Source of the DNA: Paulinella micropora
Taxonomy: Eukaryota > Cercozoa > Imbricatea > Euglyphida
Direction: 5' to 3'
Length of the DNA stretch: 64,000 nucleotides
NCBI GenBank assembly: GCA_009731375.1
Contig: BJOX01000335.1
Coordinates: forward strand, 367,018 to 431,017
The notes under the pieces are model-generated. The model was not told the origin of the DNA. It ran no database searches and was given only the letters and a program-made list of their open reading frames with translations. The translations under genes were made by a program, and so were the position numbers. Shown piece by piece: positions 10,346 to 20,307 of the stretch. How positions within the stretch are numbered: the first letter of the stretch is position 1; each line of letters starts with the position of its first letter.

Positions 10346-13300
10346 TCACTGCCTTCGTCGTCTGGCGCGGATTTCTTTGCCTGGTGGAGGACCACCAACA
10401 AAAGTCAGATCGAACTTTGACTGTTCGAGAATGTCCCAGATCTTATTAGGGATTCCGCCCAACGATAATTCAAAAGGGACATCAAGCACTCCTCTTGGCA
10501 GTGTCTGAATGGTCCACGCAGTGTAATCCTTGTCTCTGGGAGTAATTGTATCATCCCATGTCTCGAGACTTTTTGCGTCTTTATATACTGGCAGATAATG
10601 TCTTGCCTTTGGATCCTCAACCGGGTCCATACTTCTCCAGAACTGGAGTATCGGTTGTACTATCTTTGCGGCTGATGATATTTTGAGTGTCCGTGTGACA
10701 CGCATCTGTCGTGGGACCGCCACGACCCGCATCAAGTATAAGTCTGAGAGAGTGTCATCAGCGACATGTTGTTCCGCTGGTCTCATCAGATAGAAAACAT
10801 TTTTCACCCATGCGATGGTTGCTATCGCATCGCCTTCCTTCCATCGCTCATGGACAATCTCAACGTTGCCCGCGTTTGGGTCAGTGTCCGTCCCCTCCTC
10901 CTCCTGGTGGACGTCCTTTGATCTCATCGACCTCATCGCCTTCCTCGGTTGGTCGTTGATAAGATCATTCCGCGCTCTCCTTAGCTGCGCCTCTGTGATC
11001 TTCTCCTTCTTTCCGCTATGCTCTCGCGGAGACTTGGACTGAGTCCCCACCGCGCTTATGCGGTCAGTCTTCTCCTTGCTGTCCACCTCACTCTCCTCCT
11101 TCTCAGCTATCGGTGCCCGATAAGCATCGTCTTGGTCTATGCCAGCCTCCTTGTGGATGGGCGGCACCTCTTTGAAATCATCCTTCATCCGTTTTAACGC
11201 CTCCTCAACGGATTCATCTTCCAGTAAGAAGGGATCATACTTAATCAGCCTTCTTACATTCACAATTTGCACCTTCCCTCTACCCCTGATCTTGTAATTC
11301 AGAGGTCCCGTCTGTTCCATAATCTGATAAGGTCCTTTCCAGTGAGTGAACAGCTTAGAGCTGACTCCCTTCGGGACTTGAGGATGGTACAATAGTACAA
11401 TATCCCCGACCTGGAACTTGATCTGATCCAAGTGCGCTTGTCGCACCCCTTCAGCATCAGTCTTTCGGCGCTCCGCCTCTCTATGCGCCCTGACTATTTG
11501 TTCCGCCTCCATCTTCACTCTAAGTCTCATCCCAAACAACTCATCCGCATCCGCCCAAGTGTCTTTTGGGTGAAGGAGCGAAGTCGGGATATCAGGCTCA
11601 CGCCCATATACTAACTGATATGGCGAGATTGAGCTCTTCGAGCCTCCTAACGCCGTAGAGGGTAGACAGTTCATTGCAAACGCAAATGATGGTGCTGCCT
11701 CGACCCATGCTCTTTGATTCTCCTTCTTCGTGCAATACATCTTTAGCGAGGCTTTGAGGGGTCTGTGTACCCGCTCGATTTTCCCATTTGCTCGCGGGTT
11801 ATAGGCAGTAACATATTGCCATTTCATCCCGTAATACTTAGATAGTTTGTCGATGACCTCGTTATTAAAGTCCGAGCCTCGATCAGAACATATCTTTCTT
11901 GGTACTCCGATCTGTGAGATGATCCTATCGATCAGCGCCTCGGCCGTCGTCTTGCCGGTAACGTCTTTGACAGGGATGATCCACACATAGTTGGTGGCTC
12001 TGTCAATAGCCGTAAGGAGGTATTTGTAACCATCCTTCGATTCTGGGAAAGGTCCCACATGATCAATGTGTATAAACTCAAACATCCCCGCATGAAGAGG
12101 AAATTCGCCAATCAGGCCGAAATTTGCCTTCAGTGGTGTTTTGTTTATCTTGCACGGGATGCATGCATCCACCGCCTGATCTATCTCCTCCTTCATCTTC
12201 TTCCACCAGAATCGCCTCGCTACGAACATATGAGTTCGTTGTCGACCCGGATGCGCCAAAAGTGGGCAATTGTGGGCTGCGACAAATATAAATCGTCTCA
12301 GACTCTCCGGTACCCAAAGGGTCCATTTGTCCGGCTGTGACGCATAGCGACCGTGAAGGCCCTTGTACCACAGTAGACCATCTCTCCATCCCATCTCCTT
12401 CATCTGATCTTTGATCGCTTTCGTCATCCGTAGCTCATCCGGGTTCTGATATAACTGTATCAGTTCTTTAAACTCCGGATCTTGAGCCTGTTGTTGCCTC
12501 CATGCGGTAGGCGAGGCTATATGGATAGTACCATCTTCTAGCCGTACCCCGATTCTTTCCGGGTCATCGTCTAGGTCACTTCTCCGCTCTTGAGGAGGCT
12601 CCGCATAAACTTCCTGCGTCTCCTCTTCCTCTCTTATGTTCGCCTTCGCATTCTCATATACCTCATAGGACCACTCAGCGTCCTCCTGGGTATGTAGCTC
12701 ACAACATATCCCGTGATCCGGGCCTTGTGGACTGTACCGTAGACCTGTGCGGTCATATCGGACTCCACTCGCCATCTCCATCGCCTCAATGTGGCTGACC
12801 TCATACACCTTGTCAGTGGACAAGTCTTCCATCTCCACCGTGGACACCAACGCCGATACTTCTGAGTTAAACTCTAGCCTAGAGAGGCTATCAGCGACCA
12901 CATTTCGCTTTCCCGGTAGATGGACCATTGTAAAATCGAAACAAGACAAGAACGCTTGCCACCGCGCCAGCCGTCCCGTCTGTTCATGATTCATCAACCA
13001 TAACAGGTTATGATGATCAGTTCTGACAGTAAATTGAGGTCCTCCCCACAAATACTCTCTGAGCCTCTTGAGGGCCCATACTACCGCCAACGCCTCTCTT
13101 TGCCTTGTGCAATAGTTTCTCTCCGCCGCACACAACTTCCTACTAATAAACATGATTGGGCGTAATTTCTTCTCCTCATCCTCTTGTTGTAATACAGCCC
13201 CAATCGCAAACTTAGATGCGTCTGTATCGACTACGAATTGTTTCGTAAAGTCGGGCATCGTTAACACCAGTCCTCCGTCTTTCGGGTCTTTGTAAATGAG

Positions 13301-16126
13301 ATCTTTGAGCGCATGAAACGCTTGCAAAGCCTCTTCGTCCCACTTCTCAAAGTCTCCAAAATCTATCATTTTCTCCACTTTAGCCCGTGTTGCACCCCAA
13401 TCGGGTATAAACTGGCTATAGTATTGCGCCATCGCAAGGAATGAGTGCAATTCAGTGCGGTTCTTCGGTATCGGTCGATTCATAATCTCCTCCCTCTTCT
13501 CTTTGGATATCGAGACTCGATTATGGGAGATCTCGTACCCTAAGTATGTCACACTCGTCTTGGCAAGTTGACACTTCTTTAGATTGCACTTCAGGCCAAA
13601 AGCTCCGATGCGCCTGAATATATCGGACAAATGATCGATATGCTCCTCCATTGTGTTAGAGTATACGATAATGTCATCGATATAGCAAAATGCATATTCT
13701 CCCGCCTTCTGTCCCCGCCTTCTCATAAAGCCACCGTCAGACAAATCATCGTACTGACTGCTCAACATCTTCTGCATCGCCTTCTGGAAAAGTCCTGGGG
13801 CTTGCTTGAGGCCCATCGGAAGCACTTTCCATTGGTATATTTCCATACCCACCACAAACGCCGTCAGCCATCTGGACTTTTCCTCCAGTGGTATCTGCCA
13901 GAAGCCATTCTTAAGGTCAATGACCGAATAGAATTTTGCATTCCGCAGTACTCTCCTTCCTTCTTCTAATGTCGGGAGAGGATTTCTCTCTTCCTCCAGC
14001 ACCTTGTTAACACGAGCATAGTTAACTGTCAGGCGCCATTCTCCTCCTGGCTTCGGCACTATTCTCGGTTGTGAGACTATTGGAGATGTTGATCTCTCAA
14101 TAAAGTCCTCATTGAGCAGCTGTCTTGCTAGCTCCTCCGCTATCTTCGCCTCATGTATACTCAAATTCGCCCTTCGTGGTGCCGGTGACGGCTCCGCACC
14201 CGGTATTTTGTAAATAACCGCAGTGAAATCTTCAGGCTTGACACCACCTGCATGTGGAGGGTCAAAAATTTCCTTGTTCGCCTCTAATTTGGCTTTTAAA
14301 AGCTCCTTCTCCTTCTCCGTGCCTACTCCTTCTTCCAATATTTTCCGCGCCGCCTCTTGAAAATCTTCATCAGACATCTGCTTATGTTGCTTGAGGGGTT
14401 CTCTGTCCTCCTCCAAGCCTAAGTCCTCTTCCGAGACATCATCTAGGCCCGTCTTTTCATACGTGACCGTGTCCGGCTCATCATCTTTACCGAGCTCCAC
14501 CAGCATGTCAATGAGTCTCGCGTATTGCAAAGGAGCTTTACGGGTGTAAAAACCATCAAAGCATGTGAATGCTTGCGGTATCAATTTCAACTTGTCGAGG
14601 TCTCTGAGCTTCCGCTTGTATGCACTGCTCTGCTCACGAGTTCCCATACGACAAGCCACCACTAGCTGTTGCTTGCGAGAGGGTACCGGTATAGGATGAT
14701 CAATAAGCCGGTCCCTTATTTCCTGCGCCCATATCGCCTTCTCATTATATGGCAGGATAATAGTATACGGCTTATTATTTTCGAATAAAGTCCGTAAGCA
14801 TTTCTTCACTTCAGACAGTGAACGCGGCCACGTGGGCTCGTCACCCCAGAAATCAGTAATAAAACTTTTAATAGTTTCTGGTGGAGTATCCGGGATTCGC
14901 CCCGTTCTCCTTGGTACAAACGCCTCCCTTTTTTCTTCTCCTACTTTCGCATGGAAACAGTATCCGTTAGTAATATGGACATCTGTTCCTACTCCTTCCG
15001 CGAATCTCGCCAACGACGGGCTTCTTTGTGCGACACATATAATCTCCTCCTTTCGCTTCTCGATTAAGTCATCAATAGACTTTTTGTCCCAATGGCATGT
15101 CGGAACTGTGACAGTGCACACTTGGGATTCCCAATTGTCGGTCCAGGACAGTTCATCCGGTCTTACGACATGGGGGTGAACGTACACCTCAAGTGCCTCA
15201 TGTGCGATGGCCATCTTTTTGTGATCCGTCGCTAGACTCAGCTCATAAGCCTCATAAGAGTCAGTAGCGTTGAAGGGATCAATATCGTTCTCTTCTCCTC
15301 TTTTTACTCCATATATCACTCGCCGTGCGGCGCAATCAATCACAGCCCCCATCGTAGCCAATTGGTCATACGATAGTAATATTGACCCGTGGTAACCGGG
15401 GACGACATAGAGGTCCATACGGTATACTCGTGCGGATTTCAATTTAAAGGTCAGTGTGATGATTCCCGTGATATTCGTCCGGCTGCTCACTCCTTTGAGA
15501 GTGCCCGTTGACTTTTTCATATATCCGTCCACCCAGTCCCGGTATCGATTAAAAAACTTCCGGCCGACAATATTAATATTCGCCATCGTATCATTACCAA
15601 CTTTTAATACTGTCTTCAATGTTTCACAATAAAGTTCCGTATAACACAGAGCATCGGGCCTGTGTATATTGGCTGCGAGAACAAGAACTTTACGTTCCAA
15701 ATTTTGGAGTCTTGTCTCTAAGTTTTTCAACTCCTCCTTCTTCTCCTCCTGCTTCACCTCATTAACATTTTTATTATTCTGCGGTACTGGTGCGTTTACT
15801 ATTTGAGCGACATTGTCTTGTGGTACTTGAGTACACACATTGTCTTTTTGCTCGCCACCCGCCGCGACCGTAGACATTGAGTCTGTTCGTGGTTGTTTGC
15901 TTGGCCGAGGCGATACGTCTGCCATTGGCCTCCTCGCCTCCATCGCAAGTCTCGCCTTCCTATTTGCATCAGTTATCATTGGTAACCGTGCTGTATGAAC
16001 GGGTATGAGACTACCTTGGGGCTGCAGTCTCTGTGTACCCACATCTTTGTTTTCACATAGAGGAAGCGTTGGCCCAGTCTGCACAACAGCATTAGAAAGC
16101 ACTGTGACTTTAGGGTTAAACTTCAC
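10346..16126 (-). CDS. pol: Gypsy A1 Pol polyprotein (PR-like, RT, RNase H, integrase)
   Basis: This 1926-residue open frame has no ATG at its upstream edge; position 16126 is a GTG, and the frame runs on in phase to the gag TGA at 16160-16162, so it is probably made as a Gag-Pol fusion. In residues counted from 16126: a coiled-coil stretch (~115-155); a retropepsin-like fold (~165-275) with DTM where DTG is expected and SILLSYDQLATMGAVIDCA near its end; RT (~660-900) with YIDD; RNase H with DTDAS (~965) and TDHHN; integrase with the zinc-binding H/H/C/C set (~1285-1325) and catalytic D (~1354), D (~1414), E (~1449); a GPY/F-type module (~1590). The last ~270 residues match nothing I know. 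All hallmark catalytic residues of RT, RNase H and integrase are present. Confidence 0.93.
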   Translation of the reverse strand: MKFNPKVTVLSNAVVQTGPTLPLCENKDVGTQRLQPQGSLIPVHTARLPMITDANRKARLAMEARRPMADVSPRPSKQPRTDSMSTVAAGGEQKDNVCTQVPQDNVAQIVNAPVPQNNKNVNEVKQEEKKEELKNLETRLQNLERKVLVLAANIHRPDALCYTELYCETLKTVLKVGNDTMANINIVGRKFFNRYRDWVDGYMKKSTGTLKGVSSRTNITGIITLTFKLKSARVYRMDLYVVPGYHGSILLSYDQLATMGAVIDCAARRVIYGVKRGEENDIDPFNATDSYEAYELSLATDHKKMAIAHEALEVYVHPHVVRPDELSWTDNWESQVCTVTVPTCHWDKKSIDDLIEKRKEEIICVAQRSPSLARFAEGVGTDVHITNGYCFHAKVGEEKREAFVPRRTGRIPDTPPETIKSFITDFWGDEPTWPRSLSEVKKCLRTLFENNKPYTIILPYNEKAIWAQEIRDRLIDHPIPVPSRKQQLVVACRMGTREQSSAYKRKLRDLDKLKLIPQAFTCFDGFYTRKAPLQYARLIDMLVELGKDDEPDTVTYEKTGLDDVSEEDLGLEEDREPLKQHKQMSDEDFQEAARKILEEGVGTEKEKELLKAKLEANKEIFDPPHAGGVKPEDFTAVIYKIPGAEPSPAPRRANLSIHEAKIAEELARQLLNEDFIERSTSPIVSQPRIVPKPGGEWRLTVNYARVNKVLEEERNPLPTLEEGRRVLRNAKFYSVIDLKNGFWQIPLEEKSRWLTAFVVGMEIYQWKVLPMGLKQAPGLFQKAMQKMLSSQYDDLSDGGFMRRRGQKAGEYAFCYIDDIIVYSNTMEEHIDHLSDIFRRIGAFGLKCNLKKCQLAKTSVTYLGYEISHNRVSISKEKREEIMNRPIPKNRTELHSFLAMAQYYSQFIPDWGATRAKVEKMIDFGDFEKWDEEALQAFHALKDLIYKDPKDGGLVLTMPDFTKQFVVDTDASKFAIGAVLQQEDEEKKLRPIMFISRKLCAAERNYCTRQREALAVVWALKRLREYLWGGPQFTVRTDHHNLLWLMNHEQTGRLARWQAFLSCFDFTMVHLPGKRNVVADSLSRLEFNSEVSALVSTVEMEDLSTDKVYEVSHIEAMEMASGVRYDRTGLRYSPQGPDHGICCELHTQEDAEWSYEVYENAKANIREEEETQEVYAEPPQERRSDLDDDPERIGVRLEDGTIHIASPTAWRQQQAQDPEFKELIQLYQNPDELRMTKAIKDQMKEMGWRDGLLWYKGLHGRYASQPDKWTLWVPESLRRFIFVAAHNCPLLAHPGRQRTHMFVARRFWWKKMKEEIDQAVDACIPCKINKTPLKANFGLIGEFPLHAGMFEFIHIDHVGPFPESKDGYKYLLTAIDRATNYVWIIPVKDVTGKTTAEALIDRIISQIGVPRKICSDRGSDFNNEVIDKLSKYYGMKWQYVTAYNPRANGKIERVHRPLKASLKMYCTKKENQRAWVEAAPSFAFAMNCLPSTALGGSKSSISPYQLVYGREPDIPTSLLHPKDTWADADELFGMRLRVKMEAEQIVRAHREAERRKTDAEGVRQAHLDQIKFQVGDIVLLYHPQVPKGVSSKLFTHWKGPYQIMEQTGPLNYKIRGRGKVQIVNVRRLIKYDPFLLEDESVEEALKRMKDDFKEVPPIHKEAGIDQDDAYRAPIAEKEESEVDSKEKTDRISAVGTQSKSPREHSGKKEKITEAQLRRARNDLINDQPRKAMRSMRSKDVHQEEEGTDTDPNAGNVEIVHERWKEGDAIATIAWVKNVFYLMRPAEQHVADDTLSDLYLMRVVAVPRQMRVTRTLKISSAAKIVQPILQFWRSMDPVEDPKARHYLPVYKDAKSLETWDDTITPRDKDYTAWTIQTLPRGVLDVPFELSLGGIPNKIWDILEQSKFDLTFVGGPPPGKEIRARRRRQ

Positions 16127-16159
16127 AGTCTTCTCCTTCCTCTCTTCTTCCCCCTCCAG

Positions 16160-16162
16160 TCA
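16160..16162 (-). promoter_or_regulatory. Putative gag-pol readthrough stop (TGA C)
   Basis: Gag ends GTG GTG GAA TGA CTG GAG, and the frame after TGA stays open through the whole of pol with no ATG nearby. A single leaky stop, with C as the next base, would give Gag and Gag-Pol from one message. The second copy has TGA CGG at the same place. This is inference from frame phase and context. Confidence 0.6.
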
Positions 16163-18856
16163 TTCCACCACCTCGAAACGATTACCTTGAGTAGTGTCCG
16201 GGTAGGATGACGTATCGGTCTCCGAGGCAGTGTTGTAGGCCTGAGCTCGACCGAAATTTGGGTTGGAGCTTGCCCACGAGCCTCCTCCTCCTCTGGGTGG
16301 GGGGGCTGGAGCTCGAACAGCTCTCCCTCCATAAGGGGTATATCCCCGACCTCCTCCTCTTCCTCTCTGAGGGGTTCCCTGCCACCTCGAGGCTCCTCTC
16401 CATGTTCCTCCTCCTCCTCCTCCTCCTCCTCCTCCTCCTCGTCCTCCTGCTCCTGCTCCTCCTTCTCGTCCTCTTTGAGAGGCCTTTAAGTTCTTTTGTC
16501 TCTCCCTTTCCTCCTTCTTCTCCTTCATCCTCTTCATGTAGGTAATGATTGCCTCTCGTAACTCCTCATCATCACACATATTGGCATACCAACCTTCGTT
16601 CACAGCGGCAATCTGAAGCATATTGAAAAGGCCCGGTTCCTTGCCTTCCGTCCTGCTCAGAAAATTTGCCCTTGCTGTTGGGTTCTGCCTATCATGATTG
16701 AAAGAGCAGTCTCTGTTCTCCATCTGTGCCTTACACTGCAAGCCCGCGAACCACCTCCAACATGCGGTCTTCAGGTCTGGCTCTCTCTGTCTCTTCCAAC
16801 CGGCAACTCTGTTTGTGTACGTGGCTTGTGCGCCAACAGGTACACCGCCTGCCTGTGCCGTATGTGCCTCCGTGAGCGAGTCCATGTTTGAGCATGCACT
16901 CATCACTTCTTGAAACAGTGCTGACGGAGCAACGCTTTGAACCGTATTTTCGAACACGTGTGTCTCGAGGAAGTTCTTGGACTTCACTGAGCTAAACGTC
17001 GAGCATTGTTGTATGAGCTGAGTAAGCTTACTCGGGTTAACTGTGTGTAACGCCGAAAAGAAATAGAGGATGATCGACTTGCGGCCATAGAATAGCCCAT
17101 AGGAGGAAACTACCTCCGTAAGGGTCGCCGCCAAGCCAACAGCACTCCTCAAACTCATCGCCACTGTCTCAAAGATTTCAAATCCTATGAGAGTACCAGT
17201 GCAGAGATGCTGGTATCCATGAGATTGAAAATATGAAATGAGTGTGGCCACCGCCAGTTCACACTGAGCGTCTAGGCCTGTTGCATTGTTTCTCTTAATC
17301 TCCTCCTTCTTTCTCAAAAACTTGTACTGTGTCAGATCAAATCCCTCCGAGACTAGAGATTGGTCAAAAACAGTAACAAGGGCCTCGTATTCCTGCGTTT
17401 CGTCGCAAGGAAAAGCCTTCATGCAGGCATTGATCTCTTTGAGCTTGCTCAAAAGCGAAGCATCAGAGTCTTTGTCTGAGCTCGTCTTGGCATATAGCAT
17501 GAGACTTGCCACTCCTCCTTTCTTCCCCTTGAAGGCATTTATGATGTTCTGTCTGTCCTTCTTCTCCGTGTTTGTGACCACCACCGTAGTTGAGCCCGAG
17601 GGTGCAGGGGCTGGTGGGGCAGGAGCTGGTGGGGTCAAATATGTCGGAGGGTGTGTCTTTGCACCACTCACTTTTGCTTTCATTCTTTCCAGTCTCATCG
17701 TCTTCTCGAACTCCTCATTCTCTTTCGCCTTCTTCTTCTCAGATATCACCAGCTTTTGAGCATGAGTGATAAAGGCCACCAATTCAGAAGCAGATCTGAG
17801 AAAATTATATTTCTCCACATATTGGTCAACACCTGCTTTGTTGGCGACCGGTGGTGCGTTACTAAGTGATTTAAGGACAGAGTGATCCTTGGTAGGAATC
17901 CATCTCTTCCATGCCTCCTTGTGCAGTAACGCACCCATCAACAGTCTGATCTTGGTCAGAACTCTGTCGGTCTTCTCTAACTCATCAATCACAGGATGAG
18001 TTTCTCCTGCTGCCTTAATGCTTTTTTCCATCTCTGCCTTCCCCTCCTCCAAGGCCTTTATTTCCATTGTAAAAAAATGAAATATGCCACTCGAGTTGCC
18101 CAGATTGGTCTTCATTTTTGTTAGTAATACATCGACTGCCTCCTGACCAGTCGCGAGGAATCTGGCCGTTGCTCTTGGGTTTGTGTACTGGAGGTAACCC
18201 TCACATCGTGGGCCGTATGTACGTTCCCAAATCAGGGTTTGAGTGTACACCCCAAAGATAGCATCGAGTAATTCAAGGTGGGTGTGTGTGTCCCCAAACT
18301 TGATATGCTGTATCTTCTTTCTCTCTTCTGGATCAGAGACCAGTTTGCCGAGGAGCTGTGCTGTGTTTGATAATAGGATATAGACATCCTTTTTAGCACG
18401 ACTTTTCTCTCTTCTTTGATCCTGAGGGATCCACACATAGGTATCCTTCTCTACCCCCATCTTGTTATCAAACTCTTCTTTAGTGAGGTCATAGTGGTCT
18501 TGCACCCACTGTTGTTCCTCCACTGTGATCTCCTCTCCATCACTATGAATCAAGTCGATCATTTTTCGTCCTCCTCCTCCCGTGTAGGCAGGTGGTAAGG
18601 GATTACCATATGCTCCTCCTCCTCCCGTCTCTTCTTGTTCAAATCCTCCTTCATCTTCGTCTCCTCCATATCTTCCTTCATCATCCCAGCCCTCTTCTAC
18701 TCCTCCTCCTACTCCTTCATCTCCTCCTCCTTCATTCAATCCTCCTCCTCCTCCTTCATTCAATCCTCCTCCTCCTCCTCCTCCTCCTGCTTCTTCTTCT
18801 TCTCTTCTTTGATCTGCCTCCGAGAATTCACTCACTTCGGCGGTCTCTGTCGACAT
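16160..18856 (-). CDS. gag: Gypsy A1 Gag, 898 residues
   Basis: This is the structural protein of the retrotransposon particle. The N-terminal 110 residues are acidic and glycine rich (GGGG, NEGGG repeats). The middle (~120-650) is globular and helical, with no family I can name by eye. Around residue 710 there is one zinc-binding motif of pattern C-x8-C-x8-C-x3-H, closer to a CCCH finger than to the usual CCHC knuckle. The C-terminus is RGG/glycine rich. The start ATG lies about 785 bases after the primer-binding site. The frame ends TGA, and the same phase continues 11 codons later into the pol frame listed above. Two shallow Pro-rich linkers (~420-440) separate helical blocks. The length is large for a Ty3 Gag. 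Confidence 0.88.
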   Translation of the reverse strand: MSTETAEVSEFSEADQRREEEEAGGGGGGGGLNEGGGGGLNEGGGDEGVGGGVEEGWDDEGRYGGDEDEGGFEQEETGGGGAYGNPLPPAYTGGGGRKMIDLIHSDGEEITVEEQQWVQDHYDLTKEEFDNKMGVEKDTYVWIPQDQRREKSRAKKDVYILLSNTAQLLGKLVSDPEERKKIQHIKFGDTHTHLELLDAIFGVYTQTLIWERTYGPRCEGYLQYTNPRATARFLATGQEAVDVLLTKMKTNLGNSSGIFHFFTMEIKALEEGKAEMEKSIKAAGETHPVIDELEKTDRVLTKIRLLMGALLHKEAWKRWIPTKDHSVLKSLSNAPPVANKAGVDQYVEKYNFLRSASELVAFITHAQKLVISEKKKAKENEEFEKTMRLERMKAKVSGAKTHPPTYLTPPAPAPPAPAPSGSTTVVVTNTEKKDRQNIINAFKGKKGGVASLMLYAKTSSDKDSDASLLSKLKEINACMKAFPCDETQEYEALVTVFDQSLVSEGFDLTQYKFLRKKEEIKRNNATGLDAQCELAVATLISYFQSHGYQHLCTGTLIGFEIFETVAMSLRSAVGLAATLTEVVSSYGLFYGRKSIILYFFSALHTVNPSKLTQLIQQCSTFSSVKSKNFLETHVFENTVQSVAPSALFQEVMSACSNMDSLTEAHTAQAGGVPVGAQATYTNRVAGWKRQREPDLKTACWRWFAGLQCKAQMENRDCSFNHDRQNPTARANFLSRTEGKEPGLFNMLQIAAVNEGWYANMCDDEELREAIITYMKRMKEKKEERERQKNLKASQRGREGGAGAGGRGGGGGGGGGGGTWRGASRWQGTPQRGRGGGRGYTPYGGRAVRAPAPPPRGGGGSWASSNPNFGRAQAYNTASETDTSSYPDTTQGNRFEVVE

Positions 18857-19624
18857 GATGTCGTAGTAGTGATCAACAGGAGGACAGTGTCAGCTCCTAT
18901 GTTTGGTTTTTGTTCGTTTGTGTTCTGTTCCTCCTTCAGTCGATTGACTAGTGAAGAGAGAAACTAATAGAGAGGGTAGGATAAGATTCCCTGTCCTCTA
19001 TGAAACACTGTTTGTATGTTTGTTTTTGTTTGAGAAAAATAGTCTTTGAGACTTTCTCCGATTTCTTGTTCTCCTTACTCAGATTACTTTCTCCTCCTTC
19101 TTTTCTATATTGTATCTAGTATGAGGCACTTGGACCTACACACAGATAGTAATAGAGAAGCTAGAAAAGCTCTCCTTGAGAAGTCGACAGTCGGTCGGAT
19201 AGGTTCTCAGACCTACCTTTAGAAAACGATCAGAGATTTGCAAAAATACTCTGACGTATGTGTGAGATAATGCAGATAAATGCACAAACTAGAAGGGTAG
19301 AGTGTTGTGCTCCTGTCCCTATGCTTGTTTGTGTTTTGTGTGTGTTCCTTCACTCTTCTGTCCACCTCCTTCTTCTTGGTCTCTGTGTGAGAACAGCAAG
19401 AACGACAGAGAGTTTGTATCTGATGTCTCCTTGTGAGCACACAGATACTGATTGGGCTAGAGGGTACGAGACACCTGCTTGAGACCAATCAAATTATTTG
19501 TTTTGTGAAAGAGTTATGAGGGAGCTGTGTTGGAGTATTTGTTTTCGTCTGACGTCCCCGTGTGAGACAGGTCAGTGAAAATTCACTCTGTTGCCTGTGT
19601 GGCAAAGCAGAAAGAAATCACCCT

Positions 19625-19640
19625 AGTGATGTGGACTCCA
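19625..19640 (-). promoter_or_regulatory. Primer-binding site of A1
   Basis: On the minus strand, two bases after the 5' LTR, the sequence reads TGGAGTCCACATCACT. It begins TGG as expected for pairing with a tRNA 3' CCA end. The identical sequence lies at 20291 in the second copy. The tRNA cannot be named without the host tRNA set. The leader 18857-19624 is non-coding. Confidence 0.75.
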
Positions 19641-19642
19641 AA

Positions 19643-19878
19643 TGTAATGCCCCCAACGATAGCTCGTAAAAAGTCGGTAATACAACCAAACACAGTCCTC
19701 AAGAATGAGAATGATGTCTCGTTGTATTAGCTCAGTGAAGCCAAAAAGGAAAACGGCAACAGACCAGGAATAAAATGGCATCAGGTCCAATCCGGACAAA
19801 TAATACTGAAAAACAAGCTGGTGCACCTGTCACCAGGAAAAGGTACTTTTTACCGGCTATCCGGGGGTGATGCCTACA
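19643..19878 (-). repeat. 5' LTR of A1, 236 bp
   Basis: TG...CA bounded; on the minus strand it starts TGTAGGCATCACC and ends GGGGGCATTACA. It is very short for such a large element. Confidence 0.92.
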
Positions 19879-20030
19879 GGAGCGTGGACCGGAAACAGGA
19901 AAACACTGTCCAAGGAAATAAAGTATGACTGGAGATCGGAAATAGCGGTCAAGGAATAAAAGTTTTCAGATATAGGGAAAAAAGGCAATAGTCAAGCTTT
20001 TTCCAAAAAGCTAGCTGTTAAAAGGAAATA
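19879..20030. other. Spacer between the two head-to-head gypsy copies
   Basis: About 150 bases of pre-insertion DNA with no gene. It ends in a TA dinucleotide, the left target duplication of MITE copy 2. Confidence 0.75.
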
Positions 20031-20043
20031 TTGCTATCGACAT
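20031..20043. mobile_element. Left tip of MITE copy 2
   Basis: TTGCTATCGACAT, matching the MITE terminal repeat. The element continues at 31476 after the gypsy insertion. ACAT (20040-20043) is the gypsy target duplication, repeated at 31472-31475. Confidence 0.85.
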
Positions 20044-20288
20044 TGTAGGCATCACCACCCGGATAGCAGGTAAAAAGTACCTTTTCCTGATGACAGGTGC
20101 ACCAGCCTGTTTTTTCAGTATTCAATTATTTGTCCGGATTGGACCTGATGCCATTTTATTCCTGGTCTGTTGCCGTTTTCCGTTTTCTGCTTCACTGAGC
20201 TAATATAACGAGACATCATTCTCATTCTTGAGGACTGTGTTTGGTTATATTACCGACTTTTTCTTGAGCTATCGTTGGGGGCATTACA
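20044..20288 (+). repeat. 5' LTR of A2, 245 bp
   Basis: Starts TGTAGGCATCACC, ends GGGGGCATTACA. A 5-base stretch (CAATT) near 20123 is absent from the 3' LTR. Confidence 0.92.
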
Positions 20289-20290
20289 TT

Positions 20291-20307
20291 TGGAGTCCAC
20301 ATCACTA
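20291..20307 (+). promoter_or_regulatory. Primer-binding site of A2
   Basis: TGGAGTCCACATCACTA, two bases after the LTR, same as A1. The stretch 20308-21081 is the untranslated leader. Confidence 0.75.

Noticed and set aside
12078-12389. Frames opposite or out of phase with gypsy pol (for example 12059-12340 plus strand)
   Set aside because: They overlap the conserved integrase and occur at the mirrored place in A2; shadows of pol.
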